Assembly: GCA_934432675.1 (NCBI GenBank)
Contig: CAKRYT010000002.1
Coordinates: forward strand, 124,001 to 188,000
Direction of reading: 5' to 3'
Origin: an uncultured Eubacteriales bacterium
GTDB taxonomy: Bacteria > Bacillota > Clostridia > Oscillospirales > CAG-272
DNA: 64,000 nucleotides
Under the pieces are notes generated by a model. It did not search any database. It had not been told where the DNA came from and saw only the letters and a program-made list of their open reading frames with translations. Below, piece after piece: positions 44,392 through 52,757 of the stretch; position 1 is the first letter of the stretch; every line of letters begins with the position of its first letter. The position numbers and the translations under genes were made by a program.

Positions 44392-44754
44392 ATGCCTATG
44401 AGAAAACTCGGCAGACCGACTGCCCATAGAAATGCTATGCTCCGCGGCCTGGTGACCTACCTGATCGAGAACGGTCAGTTGGAGACCACCTACACGCGCG
44501 CGAAGGAAATCAGCGCACTTGCTGATAAAATGATCACGCTCGGCAAAGACGGCTCTCTCGCCTCTTACCGTGCCGCACTCGCTTTCATCACCAAGGAGAG
44601 CGTTGCGAAGAAACTGTTTGACACCGTTGCGCCCGCTTATGCGAACGTAAACGGCGGTTACACGCAGGTTTACAAGATGGGTCCCCGCCGCGGTGACGGC
44701 GCAGAGACCGCCATCGTTCGTCTTGTCAAAGTCGGCAATACGGAGAACAAGTAA
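44392..44754 (+). CDS. rplQ: 50S ribosomal protein L17
   Basis: 120 residues. [36 protein letters not shown] is typical, and [23 protein letters not shown] is the C-terminal part. It is the last gene of the supercluster. A strong terminator begins 8 bp after the stop. Confidence 0.98.
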   Translation: MPMRKLGRPTAHRNAMLRGLVTYLIENGQLETTYTRAKEISALADKMITLGKDGSLASYRAALAFITKESVAKKLFDTVAPAYANVNGGYTQVYKMGPRRGDGAETAIVRLVKVGNTENK

Positions 44755-44762
44755 ATCGTGAG

Positions 44763-44790
44763 AAGCACCGGGTCCGCCCGGTGCTTTTTG
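44763..44790 (+). terminator. Terminator of the ribosomal supercluster
   Basis: GCACCGGG/CCCGGTGC with a short loop followed by TTTTTG. Confidence 0.92.
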
Positions 44791-44811
44791 CACATAACGG
44801 TGCCGTCGGCA

Positions 44812-45022
44812 CCGCAGGAGCCTGCGAACGGTAAAACCACATGTGCAGGAACCGTACCTGCAAGGGTCGGCAGGAGGAAAGTGACACCCGCAAAAAACCG
44901 CACCCGCAGGAGCCTGCGAACGGGGGAAACGCATCCGCAAGAACAAACTGTACCGGCGGGAGCCGGCGTGCGAAAAGCGGTGCCTGCCAAAGCCCGTGAG
45001 ACGAGGTGCGGCGGGTGCAAAA
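44812..45022 (+). repeat. Small GC-rich palindromic repeats after rplQ
   Basis: CCGCAGGAGCCTGCGAACGG occurs perfectly at 44812-44831 and 44904-44923; its core CGCAGG-AG-CCTGCG is palindromic. A third diverged copy (CCGGCGGGAGCCGGCGTGCG) lies near 44960. GGCGGGTGCAAAAG occurs twice around 45010-45045. A 106-codon frame through this area is compositionally odd and is not called as a gene. Confidence 0.7.
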
Positions 45023-45150
45023 GTGATATACGGCGGGTGCAAAAGCGGGAACGGAAAAGCCACGACGGAGACCAATGACCGACGCCCGTAACCGGCGAAC
45101 GAAACGGAATACGGCAGATGATTGTATAGAAACGGGGGGAGAGGTGCACT

Positions 45151-46383
45151 ATGACATGCAAGAGTATACTGCGACGGGTGGGCAGGACCCTGCTCTTATA
45201 CGGCTGGTTTGCCGGGCTTTCTGCCTGTATGGCAGTCATCTTCGGCAACAGTTTTCCCACGCAGTACCGATCGGTGCTCGGAGAGGGGGCTGACCTCGTG
45301 ATCCGGATCGGTGCGGCGGTGCTCTCCCTCCTCGCATGCTATTCCTGCATGAGACAGTTCGCCATGAATGACAGTGAGCGGTACGGTGCCACGGTAGCGG
45401 CGGGGGACATGACAGACCCCGGATGGCGTCGGGCGGCGGCCGCGGCATGGCGGACGCCCTCCTTCCTGTGCGAGGCGATCGTGCTGACTGCCCTGGTTTT
45501 GGCACTGCCGCCTGCCGTCGGCTGGATCGGGTTTGCGTCGCTGTCGGCGCGGTATCTGCCGTTCCCGGTCGCCCTGAGGCGGGTGCTCCTTGGAGTTGTA
45601 CTTGCCCTGATCGTCAATGCGTTCCACCTTTTCGCATACGTTTCCGCCGTGAAAAACTGGCGGCTGGACGCCAAGGCGCGGGAGATGATGGGCGGCACCA
45701 CGGTTGGGCGTCGCCGCATGATGGCTCCCGGGTGGCGACGGCTCCTGCTCTACGGGGCGTTTGTTACAATCGGGTACCTTCTGTTCTCGGCCATACTTCT
45801 TTGGGCGGCTTTTCTCGTCGGCAGTCTTGCCGTGACGGTGGCGAGGGCTCTCTCGTGGCAGTTCGCGGTCGTACTGTTATGCCTTTTGCTGCTCCTGATC
45901 GGGCATCGGTACCTACGTGCGCTCCGCGCGGTCAGGCATTTTAAGCGGGACCTGAAAAAGGTCTGCCGCGAGGCGGGCTACACCTGCTCCGACATCTCGC
46001 ACCTGTACCGTTCCGTTCTCACGGGGAGACGCTGCGGCACCTTTACGGTGCTCGCAGGGGGCAGACGATATGCCTGCTGCGTCATCAGTGCCGTCCGACG
46101 CGGCAATCGGATGTTTCTGGACGGTGAGGCGTGCATACACGACTGCGACGTCCGTCTGTTCCGCCGCACCCTGTTCCATTACTACCACACCACCCCCTTA
46201 ACGTTCCCGGATGATGGGGAGAGAATCGTCATCGCGCACCCGACCGCCAACTCCATGATCGCGCAGAAGGACGGGACCGTGCGCGAGGTCGTTACGGGGG
46301 ACCGCGTCGGTGGCTATACGCTGTATAATGCCAAGAATTTTCTCGGGTGTCTGTCGCGTGACTGCCTCGGTGGCAGGAACTGA
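45151..46383 (+). CDS. Membrane protein of unknown function, ~6 TM with cytoplasmic C-terminal domain
   Basis: 410 residues. Hydrophobic segments are visible at about 12-33, 48-65, 105-130, 140-160, 200-230 and 235-252. A basic segment then leads to a soluble domain of ~150 residues (HFKRDLKKVCREAGYTCSDI onward) with several Cys and a YACCVISAVRRG strand. No family was recognised. GAGAGG lies before the ATG. It has no adjacent partner in its own orientation except rubrerythrin 102 bp downstream. Confidence 0.7.
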   Translation: MTCKSILRRVGRTLLLYGWFAGLSACMAVIFGNSFPTQYRSVLGEGADLVIRIGAAVLSLLACYSCMRQFAMNDSERYGATVAAGDMTDPGWRRAAAAAWRTPSFLCEAIVLTALVLALPPAVGWIGFASLSARYLPFPVALRRVLLGVVLALIVNAFHLFAYVSAVKNWRLDAKAREMMGGTTVGRRRMMAPGWRRLLLYGAFVTIGYLLFSAILLWAAFLVGSLAVTVARALSWQFAVVLLCLLLLLIGHRYLRALRAVRHFKRDLKKVCREAGYTCSDISHLYRSVLTGRRCGTFTVLAGGRRYACCVISAVRRGNRMFLDGEACIHDCDVRLFRRTLFHYYHTTPLTFPDDGERIVIAHPTANSMIAQKDGTVREVVTGDRVGGYTLYNAKNFLGCLSRDCLGGRN

Positions 46384-46485
46384 ACGCACACGGAATGCAA
46401 GAATCCGTGCATCCCTACATATTCTATCGATAAAAGCGGGCGGCCTCCCGCCGCCGACGGCTTTTGTACAAAAAGGAGAGTAGGC

Positions 46486-47019
46486 ATGGAACTGAGAGGC
46501 ACAAAAACCGAGAAAAATCTCCGGGAGGCTTTCGCGGGGGAGAGCCAGGCACGCAGCAAGTACACCTATTACGCATCGGTCGCACGGCGCGAGGGATACG
46601 AGCAGATTGCCGCCATCTTTCTCGAAACGGCGGAGAACGAAAAGGAACACGCCAAACTGTGGTTCCGCGAACTGGGGGGCATCGGTGACACCGCCGCCAA
46701 CCTGGACGCCGCCGCGGCAGGCGAGAACTATGAATGGACGGATATGTACGATCGCTTTGCCCGCGAAGCGGAGGAGGAGGGCTTTACGGCACTCGCCGCC
46801 CGTTTCCGTATGGTCGGTGCCATCGAAAAGGTGCACGAAGAGCGTTATCGCGCCCTGCTCCGTAACGTAGAGGCGCAGGAGGTCTTCCGCAAGAGTGAGG
46901 TCAAGGTGTGGGAGTGCCGCAACTGCGGTCACATCGTCATCGGTACAAAGGCCCCCGAAATCTGTCCCGTCTGCGCGCACCCGCAGGGGTTTTTCGAGGT
47001 GCGGGCAGAAAACTATTGA
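46486..47019 (+). CDS. rbr: Rubrerythrin
   Basis: 177 residues. The N-terminal four-helix diiron domain has [16 protein letters not shown] and [13 protein letters not shown], with the matching pair AREAEEEGF and [10 protein letters not shown]. The C-terminal rubredoxin-like FeS4 site has ECRNCGH and CPVCAHP. It reduces hydrogen peroxide in anaerobes. AAAGGAGAG precedes the ATG. It appears monocistronic with its own terminator. Confidence 0.95.
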   Translation: MELRGTKTEKNLREAFAGESQARSKYTYYASVARREGYEQIAAIFLETAENEKEHAKLWFRELGGIGDTAANLDAAAAGENYEWTDMYDRFAREAEEEGFTALAARFRMVGAIEKVHEERYRALLRNVEAQEVFRKSEVKVWECRNCGHIVIGTKAPEICPVCAHPQGFFEVRAENY

Positions 47020-47033
47020 CGAGTATGCCGTAT

Positions 47034-47065
47034 GGCACCGCCCAAAAGGGCGGCGCCGTTTTTTT
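47034..47065 (+). terminator. Terminator of rubrerythrin
   Basis: GGCACCGCCC-AAAA-GGGCGGCGCC stem followed by seven T. A second hairpin CCGGAAAA/TTTTCGG with a T-run follows near 47112-47137. Confidence 0.85.
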
Positions 47066-47228
47066 GTCGCCTGCGCTCGGCCCGGCGCGACGCTCTTTTT
47101 GCAAGAGCACAATTCCGGAAAACGAATTTTCGGTTTTTCGCGGCAAGGATGCGCCGATATACCCGCAGACTTGTATGTAAAAATGAATACTGCAACTTCA
47201 TAACTTGCAAAATTGGTCATGCCGTCTA

Positions 47229-47257
47229 TTGACGGGTGAATCGGAATATGATATACT
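47229..47257 (+). promoter_or_regulatory. Promoter of the citrate-isocitrate operon
   Basis: TTGACG (47229-47234), 17-bp spacer, TATACT (47252-47257). Confidence 0.83.
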
Positions 47258-47288
47258 TATGTATATTTTATCCATGGGGGAGCATCCG

Positions 47289-48671
47289 ATGCTTTACAAA
47301 AACGAACAGTCCAATTTACTCGAAATATCGCAGTATCGCTACTCCTTACAGGACGTGCCGGACCCCAATCTGTACCGTGAGATCTATCCGTTCTCGGAGG
47401 TGCCGAAAATTCCTTTCAACCACCGTCACGTGCCGATCCAGATGCCGAAGGACATATGGATCACGGATACGACCTTCCGTGACGGGCAGCAATCCCGCGC
47501 GCCGTATTCGGTCGACCAGATCGTGCATCTGTTCGGGCTCCTTGCGAAACTCGGCGGGGAACGGGGAATCATCCGGCAGAGTGAGTTTTTCGTTTACAGC
47601 GAAAAGGACCGTGAGGCGGTACGCCGCTGTCAGGACCTCGGGCTCCCGTTCCCGGAGATCACGACCTGGATCCGCGCGAACAAGCGGGATTTTGAACTCG
47701 TGCGGGACATCGGCATCCGTGAGACGGGGATCCTCGTTTCCTGCTCGGATTACCATATTTTCAAGAAACTCGGCATGACGCGTTCACAGGCGATGCAGCA
47801 CTATCTCAAAATTGTCGCGCAGGCACTCGATGCGGGTCTGCGGCCGAGGTGCCATCTGGAAGATATCACGCGCGCGGATTTCTACGGCTTTGTCGTGCCG
47901 TTCGTCAATGCCCTGACGGAACTCTCGGAGAGTGCGGGGATCCCGGTCAAGATCCGCATGTGCGACACGATGGGGCTGGGCGTGAGTTACAGCGGCGTCG
48001 CGCTCCCGCGCAGTGTGCCGGGCATCGTCTACGGTCTGCATCACTATGCACAGGTGCCGTCCGAGCGGCTCGAATGGCACGGGCACAACGACTTCTACAA
48101 GGCGGTGTCCAACGCGGGCGCGGCGTGGCTGTACGGTGCCTCCGCCGTCAACTGCTCGCTCCTCGGGATCGGGGAACGGACGGGGAATATCCCGCTGGAA
48201 GCCATGGTCATGGAGTACGCGTCACTGCGCGGCTCGCTCGACGGGATGCACCCCGAGGTCATCACCGAGATCGCGGAATATTACGAGCGGGAACTGCACT
48301 ACAACGTGCCGCCGATGACGCCGTTTGTGGGAGAGAACTTCAACGTAACGCGCGCGGGCATCCATGCCGACGGCATGATGAAAGATGCGGAGATCTATAA
48401 CATTTTCGACACCGAGGCGATCCTCAACCGCCCGGCGAACGTGTCCGTCAGCGCGACCTCAGGACTCGCGGGCATTGCCTTCTGGATCAACAACCATTAT
48501 AATCTGACAGACGACCATATGGTCACCAAACAGTCTCCGATCGTCGAGGAGGCCAAGGAAATCATCGACCGGCTGTATGAGGACGGTAGAACGACCGTCA
48601 TGAGCACGGAGGAACTGGAAGCCCTCATTGAGGAACTGACCGCCGGACACTTTACGAGACCGAAAGGATAA
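47289..48671 (+). CDS. Re-type citrate synthase candidate (isopropylmalate/homocitrate synthase family)
   Basis: 460 residues of the DRE-TIM metallolyase fold. ITDTTFRDGQQSRAPYSVDQIV gives the catalytic loop, IRQSEFFVYSEKDRE and ARPRCH-like CHLEDITRADFYG follow, and the metal ligands are in WHGHNDF. GENFNVTRAGIHADG is also present. The segment pattern and length resemble Re-citrate synthase of Clostridium kluyveri (recalled) more than LeuA, and there is no LeuA-type allosteric domain. The gene order citrate synthase-aconitase-isocitrate dehydrogenase supports making citrate from acetyl-CoA and oxaloacetate. The ATG at 47289 follows GGGGGAG. Homocitrate synthase is the main alternative. Confidence 0.75.
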   Translation: MLYKNEQSNLLEISQYRYSLQDVPDPNLYREIYPFSEVPKIPFNHRHVPIQMPKDIWITDTTFRDGQQSRAPYSVDQIVHLFGLLAKLGGERGIIRQSEFFVYSEKDREAVRRCQDLGLPFPEITTWIRANKRDFELVRDIGIRETGILVSCSDYHIFKKLGMTRSQAMQHYLKIVAQALDAGLRPRCHLEDITRADFYGFVVPFVNALTELSESAGIPVKIRMCDTMGLGVSYSGVALPRSVPGIVYGLHHYAQVPSERLEWHGHNDFYKAVSNAGAAWLYGASAVNCSLLGIGERTGNIPLEAMVMEYASLRGSLDGMHPEVITEIAEYYERELHYNVPPMTPFVGENFNVTRAGIHADGMMKDAEIYNIFDTEAILNRPANVSVSATSGLAGIAFWINNHYNLTDDHMVTKQSPIVEEAKEIIDRLYEDGRTTVMSTEELEALIEELTAGHFTRPKG

Positions 48672-48674
48672 GCC

Positions 48675-50609
48675 ATGGGACGCACGCTCGCACAAAAGAT
48701 TATTGCAGAACACCTCGTTTCGGGAGACATGCGCGTCGGGGAGGAGATCGGGATCAGGATCGACCAGACTCTGACGCAGGACGCGACCGGCACCATGGCG
48801 TATCTGCAACTGGAAGCCATGGGCACGGAGCAGGTGAAGACCGAACTCTCGGTCGCCTATATTGACCATAACACCCTGCAAGCGGGGTTTGAGAACGCCG
48901 ACGACCACCGTTACATACGCACCGTGGCGAAACGGCACGGCATCCGTTTTTCCCGCCCGGGGAACGGCATCTGCCATCAGGTGCATCTCGAACGCTTCGG
49001 CGTGCCCGGTAAGACGCTCATCGGCTCCGACAGCCATACACCCACCGCCGGGGGGCTCTGTATGCTCGGCATGGGTGCCGGGGGGCTGGACGTCGCCGTC
49101 GCGATGGGGGGCGGCACCTATTATATCACCATGCCGCGTATCATCGGCGTGCAACTGGTCGGGCATCTCCGCCCCTGGGTGAGCGCAAAGGACATCATTT
49201 TGGAGGTGCTGCGCCGCCTCGGCGTAAAGGGCGGGGTGGGGGCCATCCTGGAATACTACGGGGCGGGGGTGGAGACGCTCTCCGTCCCGCGGCGCGCCAC
49301 CATCACCAACATGGGGGCGGAACTCGGTGCGACGACCTCGCTCTTTCCCTCCGACGAAAGGACGCGGGAATTCCTCGCTTTGGAGGGGCGCGAGGAAGTC
49401 TGGCGCGAAATCCGACCGGACGCAGACGCCGTGTACGACGAGACGATCACCGTCGACCTGTCGGCACTCGTCCCCCTCGCCGCCTGCCCGCACAGTCCCG
49501 ATAACGTCCGCCCGGTGTCCGAACTCGCGGGCGGCGCGATCGACCAGGTGTGCATCGGCTCCTGCACCAATTCGTCCATGCAGGATATGCTGACGGTCGC
49601 CGCGATCCTGCGCGGGCGGACGGTGGCACCGAACGTGTCACTTTCCATCTCGCCCGGCTCCAAGCAGGTCTATGCGATGCTGGCGAAGACCGGGGCACTC
49701 ACCGATCTCATCGAGGCGGGGGCGCGCATTCTGGAATGCGCCTGCGGCCCGTGTATCGGTATGGGGTTCTCCCCGAATGCGGGGGGGATCAGCCTGCGTA
49801 CCTTCAACCGCAACTTTGAGGCGCGCAGCGGGACGAAGGACGCGAAGGTCTATCTCGTCTCGCCGGAGGTGGCGGCGGTCAGTGCCATCCGGGGCGTGTT
49901 TACGGACCCGACGACCTTCGGCGAGGCACCGCAGGTCACGCTCCCCGAGGCCTTTGACCTGAACGACAATATGATCGATCTCCCGGCACCCCCCGAGGAG
50001 GCGGCATCGGTAGAGGTCCTGCGCGGGCCGAACATCAAGCCCATCCCCGTCGGGGTGGCACCTGCCGAAACGCTCACGGCACCGCTCGTTTTGAAGGTCG
50101 GGGACAATATCACGACCGATCACATCATGCCTGCCGGGGCGAAAATCCTGCCGTATCGCTCCAACGTACCGAAACTGGCGGAATTCTGCTTTACGGTCTG
50201 CGACCCCACGTTCCCCGAGCGCGCCAAACGTGCGGGGGAGGGCATCATCGTCGGCGGTGCGAACTACGGGCAGGGCTCTTCCCGGGAGCACGCCGCCCTC
50301 GTCCCGCTCTATCTCGGCATACGGGCGGTGATTGCCAAGAGTTTCGCACGCATCCATATGGCAAACCTCATCAATTTCGGTATCGTGCCGCTGACCTTTG
50401 CCGACCCTGATGACTATGACCGGCTCGGCGAGGGAGATGCGCTCCGCATCGCGGATTTCCGGGGGGCGGTCGGGTCGCGGGACACCGTGATGCTCACGGA
50501 CGATACCACGGGGAGAGAGGTGCTTTTGCGACTCGACTTTACCGAAAGACAACGGGAGATCCTCCTCGCCGGGGGACTCCTGCATTACACCAAAGAGAGG
50601 GACCGCTGA
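48675..50609 (+). CDS. Aconitate hydratase
   Basis: 644 residues, the shorter bacterial/mitochondrial-like type. The [4Fe-4S] cysteines are in IGSCTNSS and ECACGPCIGMG. Substrate segments include IGSDSHTPTAGGLCMLGMGAGGLDVA, DNITTDHIMPAG and the swivel-domain GGANYGQGSSREHAA. It isomerises citrate to isocitrate. It starts 3 bp after the upstream stop and ends 3 bp before the isocitrate dehydrogenase, so the three are one operon. A homoaconitase role is possible only if the first gene makes homocitrate. Confidence 0.93.
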   Translation: MGRTLAQKIIAEHLVSGDMRVGEEIGIRIDQTLTQDATGTMAYLQLEAMGTEQVKTELSVAYIDHNTLQAGFENADDHRYIRTVAKRHGIRFSRPGNGICHQVHLERFGVPGKTLIGSDSHTPTAGGLCMLGMGAGGLDVAVAMGGGTYYITMPRIIGVQLVGHLRPWVSAKDIILEVLRRLGVKGGVGAILEYYGAGVETLSVPRRATITNMGAELGATTSLFPSDERTREFLALEGREEVWREIRPDADAVYDETITVDLSALVPLAACPHSPDNVRPVSELAGGAIDQVCIGSCTNSSMQDMLTVAAILRGRTVAPNVSLSISPGSKQVYAMLAKTGALTDLIEAGARILECACGPCIGMGFSPNAGGISLRTFNRNFEARSGTKDAKVYLVSPEVAAVSAIRGVFTDPTTFGEAPQVTLPEAFDLNDNMIDLPAPPEEAASVEVLRGPNIKPIPVGVAPAETLTAPLVLKVGDNITTDHIMPAGAKILPYRSNVPKLAEFCFTVCDPTFPERAKRAGEGIIVGGANYGQGSSREHAALVPLYLGIRAVIAKSFARIHMANLINFGIVPLTFADPDDYDRLGEGDALRIADFRGAVGSRDTVMLTDDTTGREVLLRLDFTERQREILLAGGLLHYTKERDR

Positions 50610-50612
50610 CCC

Positions 50613-51779
50613 ATGGATTATACGAAAGAACTGGATATTGCCTGTGAGAAATTCCGCCGCGTCATGGAGGGACAACTCCGACGTGTGGAGGATATGAAGG
50701 CGCAGGGGGATTTCATCGACTACGCGACGCTGGATACGCTCCGTATCGGCGTCTGCGGCGGGGACGGGATCGGCCCCGTCATTACCCACGAGGCGGAGCG
50801 GGTCCTCCGCCACATCCTCTCGGACGAGGTGGCGGCGGGTAAGGTCGCCTTCGTCCCCATCGACGGTCTGACGCTGGAAAACCGGATCGCGGCAGGGAAG
50901 GCAATCCCCGACGACGTGATGGCGGAACTGATGTCCTGCCACGTTATTCTCAAAGGTCCGACCACCACACCGCAGAAGGGAAGCGGGGTGCCGAACATTG
51001 AGAGCGCGAACGTCGCCATGCGTAAGGCACTCGACCTGTTCGCGAACATCCGCCCCGTCAAGGTGCCCTCGCAGGGCATCCACTGGACCATTTTCCGCGA
51101 GAACACGGAAGGGGGATACGCCGTCGGCAGCAGTGGTTTCAACGTGACGGACGACCTCGCCATGGACTTCGTAGTCACGACGCGGCAGGGGTCGGAGCGC
51201 ATCGCCCGCATCGCATACGATTATGCGAGAAGGAACGGATTTACCCGTGTTTCGCTCGTCACGAAAGCAAACATCATCAAGACCACGGACGGTAATTTTC
51301 TTGAAGACTGCCACCGCGTGGCGGCACTCTATCCGGAGATCACCACGGACGAGTGGTACGCCGACATCATGACGGCGAAACTCGTCGACGAGAAACGGCG
51401 GCGTGACTTTCAGGTGCTCCTGCTCCCCAACCTCTACGGCGATATTATCTCGGATGAGGCGGCGGAATTCCAGGGGGGTGTCGGCACGGCGGGCTGTGCC
51501 AACATCGGCAAGCGGTACGCCATGTTCGAGGCCATTCACGGCTCCGCTCCGCGCATGATCACCGAGGGGCGCGGCAAGTATGCCGACCCCTGCTCCATGC
51601 TGCGTGCCTGCGTCATGCTGCTTTCACACATCGGGCGGCAGGCGGCGGCAGACCGGCTCGAACGCGCGCTGGACATCTGCTGTTTCGAGGAGAAACGGCT
51701 GACCATCACCGGCAGGGACACGGGCGCGACCTGCGAGGCGTTCGGAGATTACGTGATGGAGACGTTACAGAGGGTATGA
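50613..51779 (+). CDS. icd: Isocitrate dehydrogenase (isocitrate/isopropylmalate dehydrogenase family)
   Basis: 388 residues. CGGDGIGPVI opens the fold, and the substrate loop is GVPNIESANVAMRKALDLFANIRP, with the Ser/Asn/Arg pattern of isocitrate enzymes. The catalytic Tyr is in FRENTEGGYAVG, the metal Asp in GDIISDEAAEFQGG, and the coenzyme loop HGSAPRMITEGRGKYADP follows. Compared with canonical enzymes the coenzyme loop is unusual, so NAD versus NADP is left open. The product is 2-oxoglutarate. The N-terminal ~45 residues form an extra helical segment. Confidence 0.88.
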   Translation: MDYTKELDIACEKFRRVMEGQLRRVEDMKAQGDFIDYATLDTLRIGVCGGDGIGPVITHEAERVLRHILSDEVAAGKVAFVPIDGLTLENRIAAGKAIPDDVMAELMSCHVILKGPTTTPQKGSGVPNIESANVAMRKALDLFANIRPVKVPSQGIHWTIFRENTEGGYAVGSSGFNVTDDLAMDFVVTTRQGSERIARIAYDYARRNGFTRVSLVTKANIIKTTDGNFLEDCHRVAALYPEITTDEWYADIMTAKLVDEKRRRDFQVLLLPNLYGDIISDEAAEFQGGVGTAGCANIGKRYAMFEAIHGSAPRMITEGRGKYADPCSMLRACVMLLSHIGRQAAADRLERALDICCFEEKRLTITGRDTGATCEAFGDYVMETLQRV

Positions 51780-51850
51780 CGACACCGGAGGCCCGGAACA
51801 TCCCGCAGGAGGGGGAGGGCACACCGGAGGGAAATATACGGAATACAGAT

Positions 51851-51892
51851 AAAAACACGGGGCGGAGCCGCAAAAATGCGGCTCCGCCCCGT
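51851..51892. terminator. Terminator between icd and aroK
   Basis: Arms ACGGGGCGGAGCCGCA/TGCGGCTCCGCCCCGT with an AAAA loop. The T tract is better on the minus strand (GTTTTTAT), so it suits aroK. On the plus side only TTG follows. Confidence 0.75.
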
Positions 51893-52065
51893 TGACTGCA
51901 TGGGGGAGGATCAGACGAGTACACGAGGGGCGTGCGGAAAACGGGAGCAGAAGAGGAAACGGGAGAGAAAAGCGGGGGAGAGCGAAGGAGAGGACAGAGA
52001 AAAGTGCGGGGATGGAAACGGAAAAGAAAACGGAGAAAAAAACGGAGAAGGGGGTCACGCTCCCG
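51893..52065. other. Polypurine tract / pyrimidine-rich 3' region of aroK
   Basis: The plus strand is almost entirely A and G from about 51930 to 52050 (GAGGAAACGGGAGAGAAAAG and similar). Read from aroK, the transcript would be C/U-rich and G-poor, as in Rho-utilisation sites. Frames through it are low-complexity and are not called. Confidence 0.6.
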
Positions 52066-52563
52066 TCAGGTGTCGAGTGCCGCGAGCATGGCGCGGAGTG
52101 CGCCGGCGGTGTCGAGGCCCGAGAGGTCGGCGGTCACGTCTGCCCACCTCTCGTAGAGGCGGGTACGCTCACGGTAGAGAGCGGCGAGGTCGGGACAGCC
52201 GCGGAGGACGACGCCGCGGTGATGCAGGTCACCGACCCGCGCCGTGACCTCCGCCTCACTGATTTTGAGATACAGGACGGTGCCGAGGTCTTTGAGGTGC
52301 CGCATCCCCGCCTCGGAATAGACGGCACTGCCCCCCGTGGCAATCACGGTGTTCCGTGCCGTGAGTGCGGACAGAAGTGCCCCCTCGCGGGCAAGAAACG
52401 CATCCTCTCCCTCGCGCCCGATGAGGGTTTCGAGGCTCGCGCCCCCCTCTTTCTGCAAAAGGAGATCGGTGTCAAGGAAGTCCATGACACGCGTTTTTGC
52501 GAGGAGCACGCCGACCGTGCTCTTGCCCGCCGCGGGCATACCGATGAGAATGACGTTGTTCAC
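52066..52563 (-). CDS. aroK: Shikimate kinase
   Basis: 165 residues. The P-loop GMPAAGKSTVG is at residues 8-18, FLDTDLLL gives the Mg/shikimate Asp, ATGGSAVYS gives the shikimate-binding glycines, and a lid Arg lies in HHRGVVLRG. It phosphorylates shikimate in the chorismate pathway. No other aro gene is next to it. It starts at GTG 52563 without a close ribosome site. A 11-codon leader frame just upstream overlaps it as GTGA and could supply coupled translation. Confidence 0.9.
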   Translation of the reverse strand: MNNVILIGMPAAGKSTVGVLLAKTRVMDFLDTDLLLQKEGGASLETLIGREGEDAFLAREGALLSALTARNTVIATGGSAVYSEAGMRHLKDLGTVLYLKISEAEVTARVGDLHHRGVVLRGCPDLAALYRERTRLYERWADVTADLSGLDTAGALRAMLAALDT

Positions 52564-52595
52564 GGCAGTTTCGTCGGCACACCCGGTGCCGACAT
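52560..52595 (-). CDS. Possible 11-codon leader peptide coupled to aroK
   Basis: An ATG at 52595 directly follows GGGAGAGGAGG and runs 11 codons (MSAPGVPTKLP) to a TGA that overlaps the aroK GTG. It is the only good ribosome site near aroK. Composition gives no hint of an attenuator codon run. Confidence 0.4.
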   Translation of the reverse strand: MSAPGVPTKLP

Positions 52596-52757
52596 CCTCC
52601 TCTCCCGAAAAAACTTTTGATCATTTCGCGCAAAATCGAAGTTTTCATCATCATACTATAAAACGGCGTCCGTGTAAAGGGCGCATTTTCTTTTGCATAA
52701 AAAAAGCCTCTTTTCCGCAAGATAATATCATCATTACAACGGAAGGCACGGAGAACT

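Noticed and set aside
44758..45078. 106-codon plus-strand frame after rplQ
   Set aside because: It runs through a terminator and small palindromic repeats, has no ribosome site and an implausible Arg/Thr/Pro-rich product.
49638..51539. 633-codon minus-strand frame across aconitase and isocitrate dehydrogenase
   Set aside because: Antisense shadow; spans two real genes and their junction.
51892..52620. 242-codon plus-strand frame through the polypurine tract and over aroK
   Set aside because: Low-complexity Lys/Glu/Arg sequence followed by an antisense reading of shikimate kinase.
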